This document shows positions 48,139 to 56,263 of a DNA stretch of 64,000 bases, piece after piece; position 1 is the first letter of the stretch; every line of letters starts with the position of its first letter. Under the pieces are notes generated by a model, which worked only from the letters and a program-made list of their open reading frames with translations, made no database searches and was not told the origin of the DNA. This DNA is from an uncultured bacterium (GTDB lineage: Bacteria; Bacteroidota; Ignavibacteria; Kapaibacteriales; UBA4661). The stretch spans positions 14,184-78,183 of the forward strand of contig CALCNX010000069.1 in NCBI GenBank assembly GCA_937899715.1. The letters run 5' to 3'. The position numbers and the translations under genes were made by a program.

Positions 48139-48619
48139 CTACGCTTTTTTCTTTGCCAGACGCAAATCCAACGTGTACGGATATTCCTCATTTTTCACCT
48201 CCGGCGGAATTACCATCATTGTTTGTGGGGCATGACCTTCAGGAATAAATTGCCCGCCAGTAAAGCAATTTCAAGTTCGTAAAGTTTTTCGTCGTATCCT
48301 TCATCTACACGCGGCGCTTGGCTTGTTGGTCCGATAAAAGAGCTAGAGAAAAGATACGATAAGCCCGGATGGTGCAGCCAATAATTCACAAGAGAGCGCA
48401 AAAGGTCCGGGCGACGCAGAATAGGGTTGTCCGACGGTTTTGTCTGCGCCAATGGTTTACGTGGTTGTCACCACCGGAGCCGGAGTGCCGACCGTCCAGC
48501 ATGAATTTTTCCGTACTAAGCCGCACCAGACGTGCCTCCGCGTAGAGTGTTTCGAGAAAGGGTGAAACACGGGGCTTGTGGTAAGGATGAAGATAGGCAT
48601 TTGTGGGAAAAGTTGCCAC
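48139..48619 (-). pseudogene. Remnant of a DUF2126 transglutaminase-linked protein
   Basis: Three pieces in different frames, in the family's order, on the minus strand. Piece 1 (about 48560-48460) reads LYAEARLVRLSTEKFMLDG then RHSGSGGDNHV; piece 2 (about 48450-48265) reads ILRRPDLLRSLVNYWLHHP then IGPTSQAPRVDEGYDEKLYELEIAL; piece 3 (48265-48139) reads GQFIPEGHAPQTMMVIPPEV then YPYTLDLR, ending at TAG 48139-48141. These match the middle and extreme C-terminus of DUF2126 proteins, which are about 1100 residues long, so most of the gene is missing. Two frameshifts and a large deletion make a functional product very unlikely. Confidence 0.8.
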
Positions 48620-48708
48620 ACAATTTTTTTTACCATGCTTTCGGGGTACCGTTTTTCGCGTTATCGTTTCTCGTGCTGCCGTGTCTCAAAAACGCTTGTA
48701 AAAAGGAT

Positions 48709-50082
48709 TTAATCACCGACCACGCTCAAAAGCGCTTGCAATATGCGGTCTGCGGGCTTGAGATGTGGCGATGTTTCGCGCGAAAAGCGCTTCATATTGG
48801 CTTCGGGGAGTAAAATAGAGGAGAAGCCTAATTTCTGTGCCTCGTTCACACGCTGCTCTATCGAAACAACCGCTCGCACCTCGCCTGTGAGACCAATTTC
48901 CCCGATAAGCGCCGTGTCTGCTTGTATTGCCACGTCGCGGAAGGAACTGACGATGGCAGCCGCTACGCCCAAATCAACGGCAGGGTCGTCCAGACGCAAT
49001 CCTCCGGCAATATTCACAAACACGTCGTGCTTCCCAAGTGCCAACCCAAGCCGTTTTTCCAGCACAGCAATAATCATTTGTAAGCGTCGGTAATCCAGCC
49101 CTGTGGCGCTGCGCTGCGGAACGTTGTAGCTGCTGGGCGTGACAAGTGCTTGCACTTCTACGAGTATCGGGCGTGAACCTTCCATTGCCGCCACGACAGC
49201 CGTTCCCGACTCGCCCGCATTGCGCTGCGAGAGAAACACTTCCGACGGATTCGTTACCTCGCGCAAGCCGTCTTCGCTCATCTCGAATACACCGATTTCG
49301 TTGGTCGAGCCGTAACGATTTTTTGCTGCACGGAGAATACGGTACGAGTAGATACGCTCTCCCTCGAACTGCAACACCGTGTCCACGATATGTTCCAGCA
49401 CCTTTGGACCTGCAATGCTGCCTTCTTTCGTTACGTGTCCCACCAAAAATACAGCTTTGTTAAGCGTCTTTGCGGCTTGCATAAGCAATGCCGAGCATTC
49501 GCGCACCTGAGCCACGCTGCCGGGCGCAGACTCAATGTCGGGGCGAAACATCGTTTGAATCGAATCGGCAATCACCAGCCCCACGTCGTCACGGCGCATG
49601 GCTTCCACGATTTCATCGGCATTTGTTTCCGCCAAAACACGAAGACCCGAAAAGTCAAGACTGAGGCGGCTTGCACGGGATTTGATTTGTTGAAGTGATT
49701 CCTCGCCCGTCACGTAGAGCGGCTGCACAGCGGCGAGATTAGAGCACATTTGCAGCATCAGTGTTGATTTCCCAATGCCCGGATCGCCACCCACAAGCGT
49801 AATAGAGCCTTGCATGATGCCGCCACCCAGCGTACGGTCAAGTTCGCCGATGCCCGTCATAATGCGTTCTTGGTTGTCTTGCTCCACTTCCGTCAGAAGA
49901 ATAGGCTTTGCGCGAGTATTCGTGCGGTTCTCAGCAAGGACACGGCGCGATGTTGCTGCGGACTGCTTGACCTGCGTTTCTTCGGTCATGGTGTTCCACT
50001 CGCCACAGGAGGGACATTTTCCCGCCCAGCGCGGCGAGGTTGCTCCGCAGTTTTGGCAGGCGTAGATGGTCTTTGTTTTCAT
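48709..50082 (-). CDS. radA: DNA repair protein RadA (Sms)
   Basis: 457 residues from ATG 50082. A four-cysteine zinc finger at the start (CQNCGATSPRWAGKCPSCGEW) is followed by the RecA-like ATPase with Walker A GGDPGIGKSTL, the RadA-specific KNRYG motif (RAAKNRYGSTNEIGVFE) and a C-terminal Lon-protease-like domain without catalytic residues. RadA drives branch migration in recombination intermediates. The common KNRFG is KNRYG here, a mild change. The downstream side abuts the DUF2126 remnant; the T9SS gene lies 123 bp upstream. Confidence 0.94.
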   Translation of the reverse strand: MKTKTIYACQNCGATSPRWAGKCPSCGEWNTMTEETQVKQSAATSRRVLAENRTNTRAKPILLTEVEQDNQERIMTGIGELDRTLGGGIMQGSITLVGGDPGIGKSTLMLQMCSNLAAVQPLYVTGEESLQQIKSRASRLSLDFSGLRVLAETNADEIVEAMRRDDVGLVIADSIQTMFRPDIESAPGSVAQVRECSALLMQAAKTLNKAVFLVGHVTKEGSIAGPKVLEHIVDTVLQFEGERIYSYRILRAAKNRYGSTNEIGVFEMSEDGLREVTNPSEVFLSQRNAGESGTAVVAAMEGSRPILVEVQALVTPSSYNVPQRSATGLDYRRLQMIIAVLEKRLGLALGKHDVFVNIAGGLRLDDPAVDLGVAAAIVSSFRDVAIQADTALIGEIGLTGEVRAVVSIEQRVNEAQKLGFSSILLPEANMKRFSRETSPHLKPADRILQALLSVVGD

Positions 50083-50205
50083 GCTTGAGGAAGTTTTTTT
50101 GAACACAGGCATCGTCTAAACGCTGCGCTCCAATGCTCACAATTCCAAGCAATTTGCGGAAATGCCGCCAAACAGCCAAATACTCTCTTCTGCTCCATAT
50201 CTCTA

Positions 50206-51366
50206 CTAATGCACAATAGCAACCGTGCGCTGCTCCATACCTGAGACAGTCTGCATTTGCAAGCGATACATTCCACTTGCCAGTCCTCGTGCGTCCAGTG
50301 TGAGTGTGTAGTCGCCTTCTGTCTGTTTTCCTTGCGCATGGCGCTGAACGGTGCGCCCTTGCGCATCCAGCAGCGTGAACTCCGGCGCTTCATTGGTGTT
50401 CAGGGTATAGTGAATTTCTATCTTGTCGCTCGTGGGGTTCGGTGCGATGGACACAAGAAGTGCATTTATGCGGTCTGCCGGGCGAAACAAGCGTTTGCCG
50501 CCTTCGGTACAAACTTTGAGGCGAAAGAAGCCATTGAGCACTTCGTCAACAAATACGTTCGATCTTGCTGCTTCTCCCCAAAGAAATGATGAAATACGGA
50601 TATTTGTTCGGTCGGTATCACCGTTCATTACCAGCAATAGTGTTGTGAAGAGGAGAGAAGAAGTGCCATCCCAACGAGAATTCAGGTTCACATATCGCAG
50701 TAGAGATGGTGGTGTACCCTTCTGTGACGGTAGATTGAGAGGAAATAAGAGATTTGCATTAAAGCCAACAACGCTTTGGAAAAAAGGCTGACTCAAACTC
50801 AGTAAAGCCTGAAGAGTCCTACTGTCGGTATTTGCAAGGTAGAGTTCCAAACGCACGGTATCTCCGGGAGCAGCAGAATCAGGAATAATGCGCACTGCGG
50901 GGCGAATAGCAACATCGGTAATTCTTTGCAACCGACTAAAGGCAGACAGTGGTGCCGTGATTGTATCAAATTGTACCGGGGCTGTTGAGTTTAATGCCCT
51001 TATGCTTATCGTACCATTGAGTACGCCGGTTGTTGTCGGCGTACAACGAATGGGTAAAAAAAGGGTATCACCGCCGGCAAGCGTGAAGCCATAATTTGTT
51101 TGCAGAAACAAGGAGAATGGGTTTGGGGTTGTTGGGGCAGACAGTTGAATGTTGGTAATTTCAACAGGGCGATTTGTTGGATTAATAATCAAGCAAGATT
51201 TTATTGCCGTTCTGCCTGTAGCTACTGTATCGAAATCTGTCGGCATAACGAGCAATGACGGTGTTTGCGCCGTTGCCATTGGAGAAGTCATTACAAGGCT
51301 GAGAACAGCACAAACGAAGGTGCAGATACACACTGAAAGACGAAAATGGATCAAGTTCATAATCAT
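50206..51366 (-). CDS. Secreted protein with T9SS C-terminal sorting domain
   Basis: 386 residues from ATG 51366 (or 51360); the frame extends far upstream over the preceding gene without meaning. A signal peptide ending in MATAQ precedes Ig-like strands (IKSCLIINPTNRPVEITNIQLSAP, TGVLNGTISIRALN). The last 80 residues are a T9SS sorting domain (VSIAPNPTSDKIEIHYTLN, LDARGLASGMYRLQM). The role is unknown. It lies 29 bp after the outer-membrane barrel gene and probably shares its transcript, suggesting the two act together at the surface. Confidence 0.82.
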   Translation of the reverse strand: MIMNLIHFRLSVCICTFVCAVLSLVMTSPMATAQTPSLLVMPTDFDTVATGRTAIKSCLIINPTNRPVEITNIQLSAPTTPNPFSLFLQTNYGFTLAGGDTLFLPIRCTPTTTGVLNGTISIRALNSTAPVQFDTITAPLSAFSRLQRITDVAIRPAVRIIPDSAAPGDTVRLELYLANTDSRTLQALLSLSQPFFQSVVGFNANLLFPLNLPSQKGTPPSLLRYVNLNSRWDGTSSLLFTTLLLVMNGDTDRTNIRISSFLWGEAARSNVFVDEVLNGFFRLKVCTEGGKRLFRPADRINALLVSIAPNPTSDKIEIHYTLNTNEAPEFTLLDAQGRTVQRHAQGKQTEGDYTLTLDARGLASGMYRLQMQTVSGMEQRTVAIVH

Positions 51367-51395
51367 GGAAGCAAAGAGATTGGGAAGAAATACCG

Positions 51396-52286
51396 TTATT
51401 GATACGGGGTCAAACTTAAATATGGCAGACGTGCTTTGAGCGACATTCCGGCTTGAAGGCTCGTTATCGTCCAGTTCATCTGCGTACTTATAGACGAAAG
51501 TGGATAATAAAAGCGCCCAAAAATGCCGAGAGACCAAATCCCAACAGGGTCGCCGGGGTAACGGCGTACAATAGGCAAATCGCCCTCGAAGCCGCCGTAC
51601 AAACGCATTTGCGGTTGGATGCTTGGAATTGCTCCTTCATACACGTTGCGTTCTGTCGCAAGTTTTCCGCTCTGGTCTAAAAATCGTACGGGAGAATCCG
51701 ACGCAATTGTTTCGGCTTGTCGTGCTTTTGCTAGTATGAAAAAGTTGGAGGAAGCACCAAGTTCAAGTGCAAAATTGGCAAAAACCCGCACCTTTACTCC
51801 GGCATCCAGCGTTAATGCCGTAAGTGCTGCATCAATGCTGTGCTCAATAGGAAGAGTGTACGGAGAATTTGTAATAGAGGGTACAATGATATACTCTGTT
51901 TGCGAAAAACGCACATTCATCGGAGCATATCCAGCACGACCCGAAAGCGAAAAAATACTGATAATGGGAACTTCGGCAAACACCCCGGCAGTATAACTGA
52001 AATTTGAGACAGGCTCGTATTTTTGAACACAGCACGTCGGCACATTTGGTAAACTGCGAAATTCTCCCAAATGACTGTTTCTTGCTATCCCACCAAAAAC
52101 CCCCACCGTGAATGGCGGTGTATAGTCCGTCATTGCTTGATTTGGTGAGGGTTGTGTGGGCGCTAGTTGGGCGAATAGCGGAGAGGAACCCCAATGGGGA
52201 AGGGCAATAACCGAAGCAATTACCACTAAAACAAGCGTGATACCACTATGCCACTGTCGAAAGACCATGCGTCGAAAACCATTCAT
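51396..52286 (-). CDS. Outer-membrane beta-barrel protein
   Basis: 296 residues from ATG 52286, which has AAGGAG nine bases upstream; a TTG at 52316 is the alternative. Signal peptide ends near SSPLFAQ. The mature part begins FTVGVFGGIARNSHLGEF and runs as paired strands with aromatic girdles (FSLSGRAGYAPMNVRFSQTEYIIVP, WSLGIFGRFYYPLSSI), ending TSLQAGMSLKARLPYL, consistent with a barrel of eight or more strands. No OmpA-type peptidoglycan domain follows. A palindromic operator lies upstream. Confidence 0.75.
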   Translation of the reverse strand: MNGFRRMVFRQWHSGITLVLVVIASVIALPHWGSSPLFAQLAPTQPSPNQAMTDYTPPFTVGVFGGIARNSHLGEFRSLPNVPTCCVQKYEPVSNFSYTAGVFAEVPIISIFSLSGRAGYAPMNVRFSQTEYIIVPSITNSPYTLPIEHSIDAALTALTLDAGVKVRVFANFALELGASSNFFILAKARQAETIASDSPVRFLDQSGKLATERNVYEGAIPSIQPQMRLYGGFEGDLPIVRRYPGDPVGIWSLGIFGRFYYPLSSISTQMNWTITSLQAGMSLKARLPYLSLTPYQ

Positions 52287-52334
52287 AGTACAGACTCCTT
52301 CAATACGTGAGAACAAATCACAGCTTCAAAGCCA

Positions 52335-52355
52335 TGTATCACAAAGTGTGATACA
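52335..52355 (-). promoter_or_regulatory. Palindromic operator before the outer-membrane barrel gene
   Basis: Perfect 9-bp arms TGTATCACA (52335-52343) and TGTGATACA (52347-52355) around AAG. On the minus strand the palindrome occupies the 19-bp spacer between a TTTG and TGGCTTTG, a near match to the TTTG/TAnnTTTG promoter of Bacteroidota, about 50 nt before the start codon. This is where a dimeric repressor (TetR- or Crp-like) would bind; the protein is not encoded nearby. Confidence 0.6.
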
Positions 52356-52447
52356 AATGTCGCTTTTGTGAAGGAGAGAACCAAGACTTTTGGGGTGAAA
52401 CGACGTATTTTTGGGGTGAACTGCAAGGAAGGATTTTGCTTCAAAAA

Positions 52448-52482
52448 AATGCCGCTTGGCGAATTGCTCCGCTAGCGGCATT
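52448..52482 (-). terminator. Terminator of the third TonB receptor gene
   Basis: 9-bp arms (52448-52456 with 52474-52482), followed in the minus direction by a run of seven T, 65 bp after the stop at 52547. Confidence 0.85.
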
Positions 52483-52546
52483 CTTACTTGTGTTGAGAGG
52501 GAGTACGTTGTAAAATGAAGAGAGGAAAACTGTCATCAAAAAATGT

Positions 52547-55138
52547 TTACATTCCGAAACCGCCACCGGTCTGCATGGAGTCATCACCACCACCATTATT
52601 ACGCCGACGCTGCTCCTGTTGCATACCGCCGAAACGATAGCTTACATTGAGAGTGGCAATGCGTGTTTCCGGTTTATTGTATGCTGTACCCAGAACTGTT
52701 GCGGTATTGACAAGAAGGTTAAATTCACGGGTATTAAATACGTCGCTTACATTCAGCGTTACCGAGAGTTCTTTGCTAAAGTCCTGACGGAAACCGACGG
52801 TAAGGTCATAAAATGCCTTCCGTTCGCCCTGTGCTAGTACTGCTGGACCGTTATAGCTAAACGTTGCTTGCAGTCCGCCGCCTTCCCACGGCATTTTGAA
52901 GGATGACATCAGGCGAGCAGTGTAGGTAACGTTGCCAACGCTAATGTCGCCAACTTCGGTGCTACCGGAAAGCGTATTGTAAAAGAGATTTACGTTTGCT
53001 GTGGCTGTCCACCATTTGAAAATTTGACCACGATATATGAACTCTGCACCCATATTCCGTGCTTCATTCAAGTTCGCAAAGCGCATGGTTGTTACGTTGT
53101 TCGCGTCAACATTGAAGAGCGGTGTGATAAGATCATTTGTCTGGCGGAAATACGCCGTTACCGTCAGTGTGTGTCCTTCAACTTGCTTCATATAAGTCGC
53201 TTCAACGGCATCAATAAGTTCGGGTTTAAGTGATGGATTTCCTTTGCGTAAGAAGGTGGGGTTGGAATACTCCGGGAACGGATTCAAAGCCCAGAACTGT
53301 GGGCGATTGATGCGTTTGGAATAGCTTAGTTGAAGCTCATCGCCGCCGTCGAATTTACGTGAAAGGTGTAGACTGGGGAAGAGATTTGCGTAGCTTCTGG
53401 CGTTTGTTTCGTTGCCCACAACTTGAAGCGTGGTGATTCCGGTGTTTTCCAAACGCAAGCCCGCTTGAATGTTGATGTTTTCCCACTTGGTTGCATAAAT
53501 GGCATAGCCCGCAAGCACAAGTTCATTAAACGAGAACGTATTGATAAGCCCTTGGTTCGGGACGAAAAACTCCGGCGGACGCACGAGACTGTCTGCATAG
53601 AGGTCGTTCATAATCGTGCGGTACGTCGCCTTCAAGCCACCTTCTACTTTGCCGCCCTGTATCGGCTGCACATAATCGGCTTGTACGGTCGTAAGGCTCA
53701 TCTGGTTTTTGAGGCGGTTGTTGGTAATGCGTTCAGCGGTGTTTTTGAGCGAACCGTCGAAATTGTAATCATTTTCGGCAAAACGCCCGTCTGAAGCCTG
53801 TTCGTTGGCGGAGTAACGTGCGGTAACATCAAGATAGTGTTGCTTATCGGTGAAAATTTGTTTGTAGCCCGCACCGACATCATAGCCCTGCCATGAACGT
53901 TTCGTATAGTTATCACGTCCCAAGAATGCAAGTGGGTCGTGAGCCGCATTGTACTGTTTGTTGAGAATGACTTCGCTGTTACCGCCTGCATTCGTGCGCA
54001 ACTGAGCGTTTGCGCTAAGGGTGATTTTTTCCTCAATCGTGTAATCGGTATTCAGATTGACAAAATGCCCCTGATTTGCCCATACGTTATGCAGCCCTTG
54101 ATCTAAGATGCCTGTGGTTACACGATTAGCGTCAATGGCATTTTGCAATATACCGCCGTCAAAATTAAATCGATTGGAGCGGAAACCGTAGCCGAGCGTA
54201 GCATTAAAACCTCCGTCACGATACCCCATGTCAAGCGAGGCGTTGTATTTATCGTTTGTTCCGGCTCCCACCGTTGCCGTACCGTTCCAGCTTTGAGCAA
54301 TGTTCGTTTTGGTGACGATGTTGATAATACCTGCCATACCTTCGGCATCATAGCGAGCTGAAGGATTGGTAATTACTTCAATCTTCTCGATCATATTCGC
54401 AGGAATTTGGTCGAGAATCGCTGCACGGTCAGTGCCGGCAAAGCCTGTTTGTTTGCCATTGATTTGGATAATCAAATTGCTGCTGCCGCGAACACTGATG
54501 TTGCCAGTCGCATCCACATCCACCGTCGGCACTTGTTTGAGTGCGTCTGTTGCTGTGCCGCCCACCGAGGCAATATTTTTGCTAACGTTGAAGACTTTTT
54601 TGTCCACGCTGAGTTCCATCGCTTCGCGCTCACCTGTTACGGAGACTTCGTTCATACGACTGGAAGCAGGAGCGAGGCGTATGGTGCCAAGTTTCACCGC
54701 TTGCCCTGACGGGTCAACGGTGATAGTATCTTTGTGCTTTGCAAAACTGAGGTATGACACTGCAACATAGTAGCGACCGGGCTTTGCATTTTCTACGCTG
54801 ACGTTGCCGTCCGCATCGGAAATATCACCCGTAATTGAACCATCCTCTAGATGCTTCATATAAAGCGTTGCACCTTTGACAGGTTTTTGTGTCTCATTGT
54901 CCAGTACCTGAGCGCTGACGCGAATTTTTCCCTGAGTTTTATTGTTTGCTTGTGCTGGGTTTGATTGGGCAGAAAGGCTGAACGTTGCCCAAACGAGTAA
55001 AAATACAGTAACGAGAAGAAGCCCCACAGCAAGATGTGCTTGCTGACGCTTTGGTGCTGCGCCACGTTCGTTTGCCGAATATGGCGTAACGTTTACGGTT
55101 GGAGCTTGTGATTTGGTTCGATGAGTACGAGTCAGCAT
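52547..55138 (-). CDS. TonB-dependent receptor with carboxypeptidase-like domain
   Basis: 863 residues. A long cationic leader with one membrane segment ending in FSLSAQ, then a carboxypeptidase-like domain (IRVSAQVLDNETQKPVKGATLYMKH), a plug (GGTATDALKQVPTVDVDATGNISVRGSSNLIIQINGKQTGF, IEVITNPSARYDAEGMAGIINIVTK) and a barrel of the outer-membrane receptor type common in Bacteroidota (RINRPQFWALNPFPEYSNPTFLRKGNPSL). The C-terminus RRNNGGGDDSMQTGGGFGM is unusual: barrels normally end in an aromatic strand, and here a Gly/Asn-rich tail is added. Its promoter is site C. Confidence 0.88.
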   Translation of the reverse strand: MLTRTHRTKSQAPTVNVTPYSANERGAAPKRQQAHLAVGLLLVTVFLLVWATFSLSAQSNPAQANNKTQGKIRVSAQVLDNETQKPVKGATLYMKHLEDGSITGDISDADGNVSVENAKPGRYYVAVSYLSFAKHKDTITVDPSGQAVKLGTIRLAPASSRMNEVSVTGEREAMELSVDKKVFNVSKNIASVGGTATDALKQVPTVDVDATGNISVRGSSNLIIQINGKQTGFAGTDRAAILDQIPANMIEKIEVITNPSARYDAEGMAGIINIVTKTNIAQSWNGTATVGAGTNDKYNASLDMGYRDGGFNATLGYGFRSNRFNFDGGILQNAIDANRVTTGILDQGLHNVWANQGHFVNLNTDYTIEEKITLSANAQLRTNAGGNSEVILNKQYNAAHDPLAFLGRDNYTKRSWQGYDVGAGYKQIFTDKQHYLDVTARYSANEQASDGRFAENDYNFDGSLKNTAERITNNRLKNQMSLTTVQADYVQPIQGGKVEGGLKATYRTIMNDLYADSLVRPPEFFVPNQGLINTFSFNELVLAGYAIYATKWENINIQAGLRLENTGITTLQVVGNETNARSYANLFPSLHLSRKFDGGDELQLSYSKRINRPQFWALNPFPEYSNPTFLRKGNPSLKPELIDAVEATYMKQVEGHTLTVTAYFRQTNDLITPLFNVDANNVTTMRFANLNEARNMGAEFIYRGQIFKWWTATANVNLFYNTLSGSTEVGDISVGNVTYTARLMSSFKMPWEGGGLQATFSYNGPAVLAQGERKAFYDLTVGFRQDFSKELSVTLNVSDVFNTREFNLLVNTATVLGTAYNKPETRIATLNVSYRFGGMQQEQRRRNNGGGDDSMQTGGGFGM

Positions 55139-55227
55139 AGTGGTAAATCTCCGATATTCATGGAATTGCTGTGGTCTGTGGAATAGATTAGTTATCGCGA
55201 TAGATGGGAATACGGAGCAGTAAAATG

Positions 55228-55273
55228 AAAAGTTACACGTGAGATTGTTAAAGATTCGTTAAGAAAATGTTAA
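55228..55273 (-). promoter_or_regulatory. Promoter with 11-bp pitch repeats (site C)
   Basis: On the minus strand: TTAACAT (55267-55273), 4 nt, TTAACGA (55256-55262), 4 nt, TTAACAA (55245-55251), then 9 nt and TAACTTTT (55228-55235), one mismatch from TAnnTTTG. These are the cleanest repeats of the four sites in the window. The receptor start codon is 90 nt downstream. Confidence 0.68.
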
Positions 55274-55388
55274 TGTGGATAGAGTTTTTATAGAATTTTT
55301 ACGAAAAAATCTGGTAAGTCGTCTAAGAATCATGTATTTTCAGTCTGCTTCATCTGCGATATTTTTGAATTCATCTTTTAGTTTGCCA

Positions 55389-56180
55389 ATGGACGCAATA
55401 GACACACTCAGTTCCTCGGAAGAATCGCCTTCACAGCAGCATCTTTCTACTCTGCACACGGAGAATCTCATAAAAGTATACAAGCAGCGGAGCGTTGTGC
55501 GCGGGGTATCGCTCTCGGTCAAACAGGGCGAAGTGGTCGGGCTGCTGGGACCAAACGGTGCTGGGAAAACGACATCGTTTTACATGATTGTCGGCGTGGT
55601 GCGCCCTAGCGAGGGGAAAGTTTTTCTGGACAATGCCGATATTACGAAAGTACCGATGTACAAACGCGCACAGTTGGGGCTGGGCTATCTGCCACAAGAG
55701 GCATCGGTGTTTCGCAAGATGACGGTGGAAGATAATATCATGGCGATTCTGGAATTACAGAAGCTCTCAAAGCCGCAGCGCAAGGAGCGTCTGGAGCAAC
55801 TTCTGGAAGATTTGAGTATTGTCCACATCCGTAAAAGTAAAGGCTTTATGCTTTCAGGCGGTGAGCGCCGCCGATGCGAGATTGCGCGTTCACTGGCGAC
55901 AAGCCCCAAGTTTATTTTGCTGGACGAGCCTTTTGCCGGCATTGACCCCATTGCGGTAGAAGAAATTATCGGTATTGTTCGTTCATTACGCAAGCGCGGA
56001 ATCGGTGTTCTTATCACCGACCACAACGTCCATGAAACGCTTTCCATCACTGACCGCGCTTACATCTTGATAGACGGGCAGGTTTTTTATTCCGGTACAG
56101 CAGAAAACATTGCCGAGAATGAAGAAGTTCGCAAACGCTATCTTGGTGCGACATTCAAACTGGAGCGCTATGCGGAATAA
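55389..56180 (+). CDS. lptB: LPS export ABC transporter ATP-binding protein LptB
   Basis: 263 residues from ATG 55389; ATG 55332 and GTG 55275 are in frame but add residues not seen in the family. Walker A GPNGAGKTT, Q-loop, signature LSGGERRRCEIARSL and Walker B FILLDEPFAGIDPIAVEEI are complete, and the last two motifs are specific to LptB rather than generic importers. It powers extraction of lipopolysaccharide from the inner membrane with LptFG, which are not adjacent. The S9 peptidase gene follows in the same direction 84 bp later. Confidence 0.94.
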   Translation: MDAIDTLSSSEESPSQQHLSTLHTENLIKVYKQRSVVRGVSLSVKQGEVVGLLGPNGAGKTTSFYMIVGVVRPSEGKVFLDNADITKVPMYKRAQLGLGYLPQEASVFRKMTVEDNIMAILELQKLSKPQRKERLEQLLEDLSIVHIRKSKGFMLSGGERRRCEIARSLATSPKFILLDEPFAGIDPIAVEEIIGIVRSLRKRGIGVLITDHNVHETLSITDRAYILIDGQVFYSGTAENIAENEEVRKRYLGATFKLERYAE

Positions 56181-56263
56181 TAGCCAAGCGCTTACTTGCT
56201 TACTTCATATCATTTGTTGACACATATCCAAGCCACTTGTTTCACTCAAATTTCTTTGCCACT

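Noticed and set aside
52388..52420. Direct repeat TTTTGGGGTGAA, two copies at 21-bp distance
   Set aside because: Only two short copies far upstream of the barrel gene promoter; not enough to call an operator or array.
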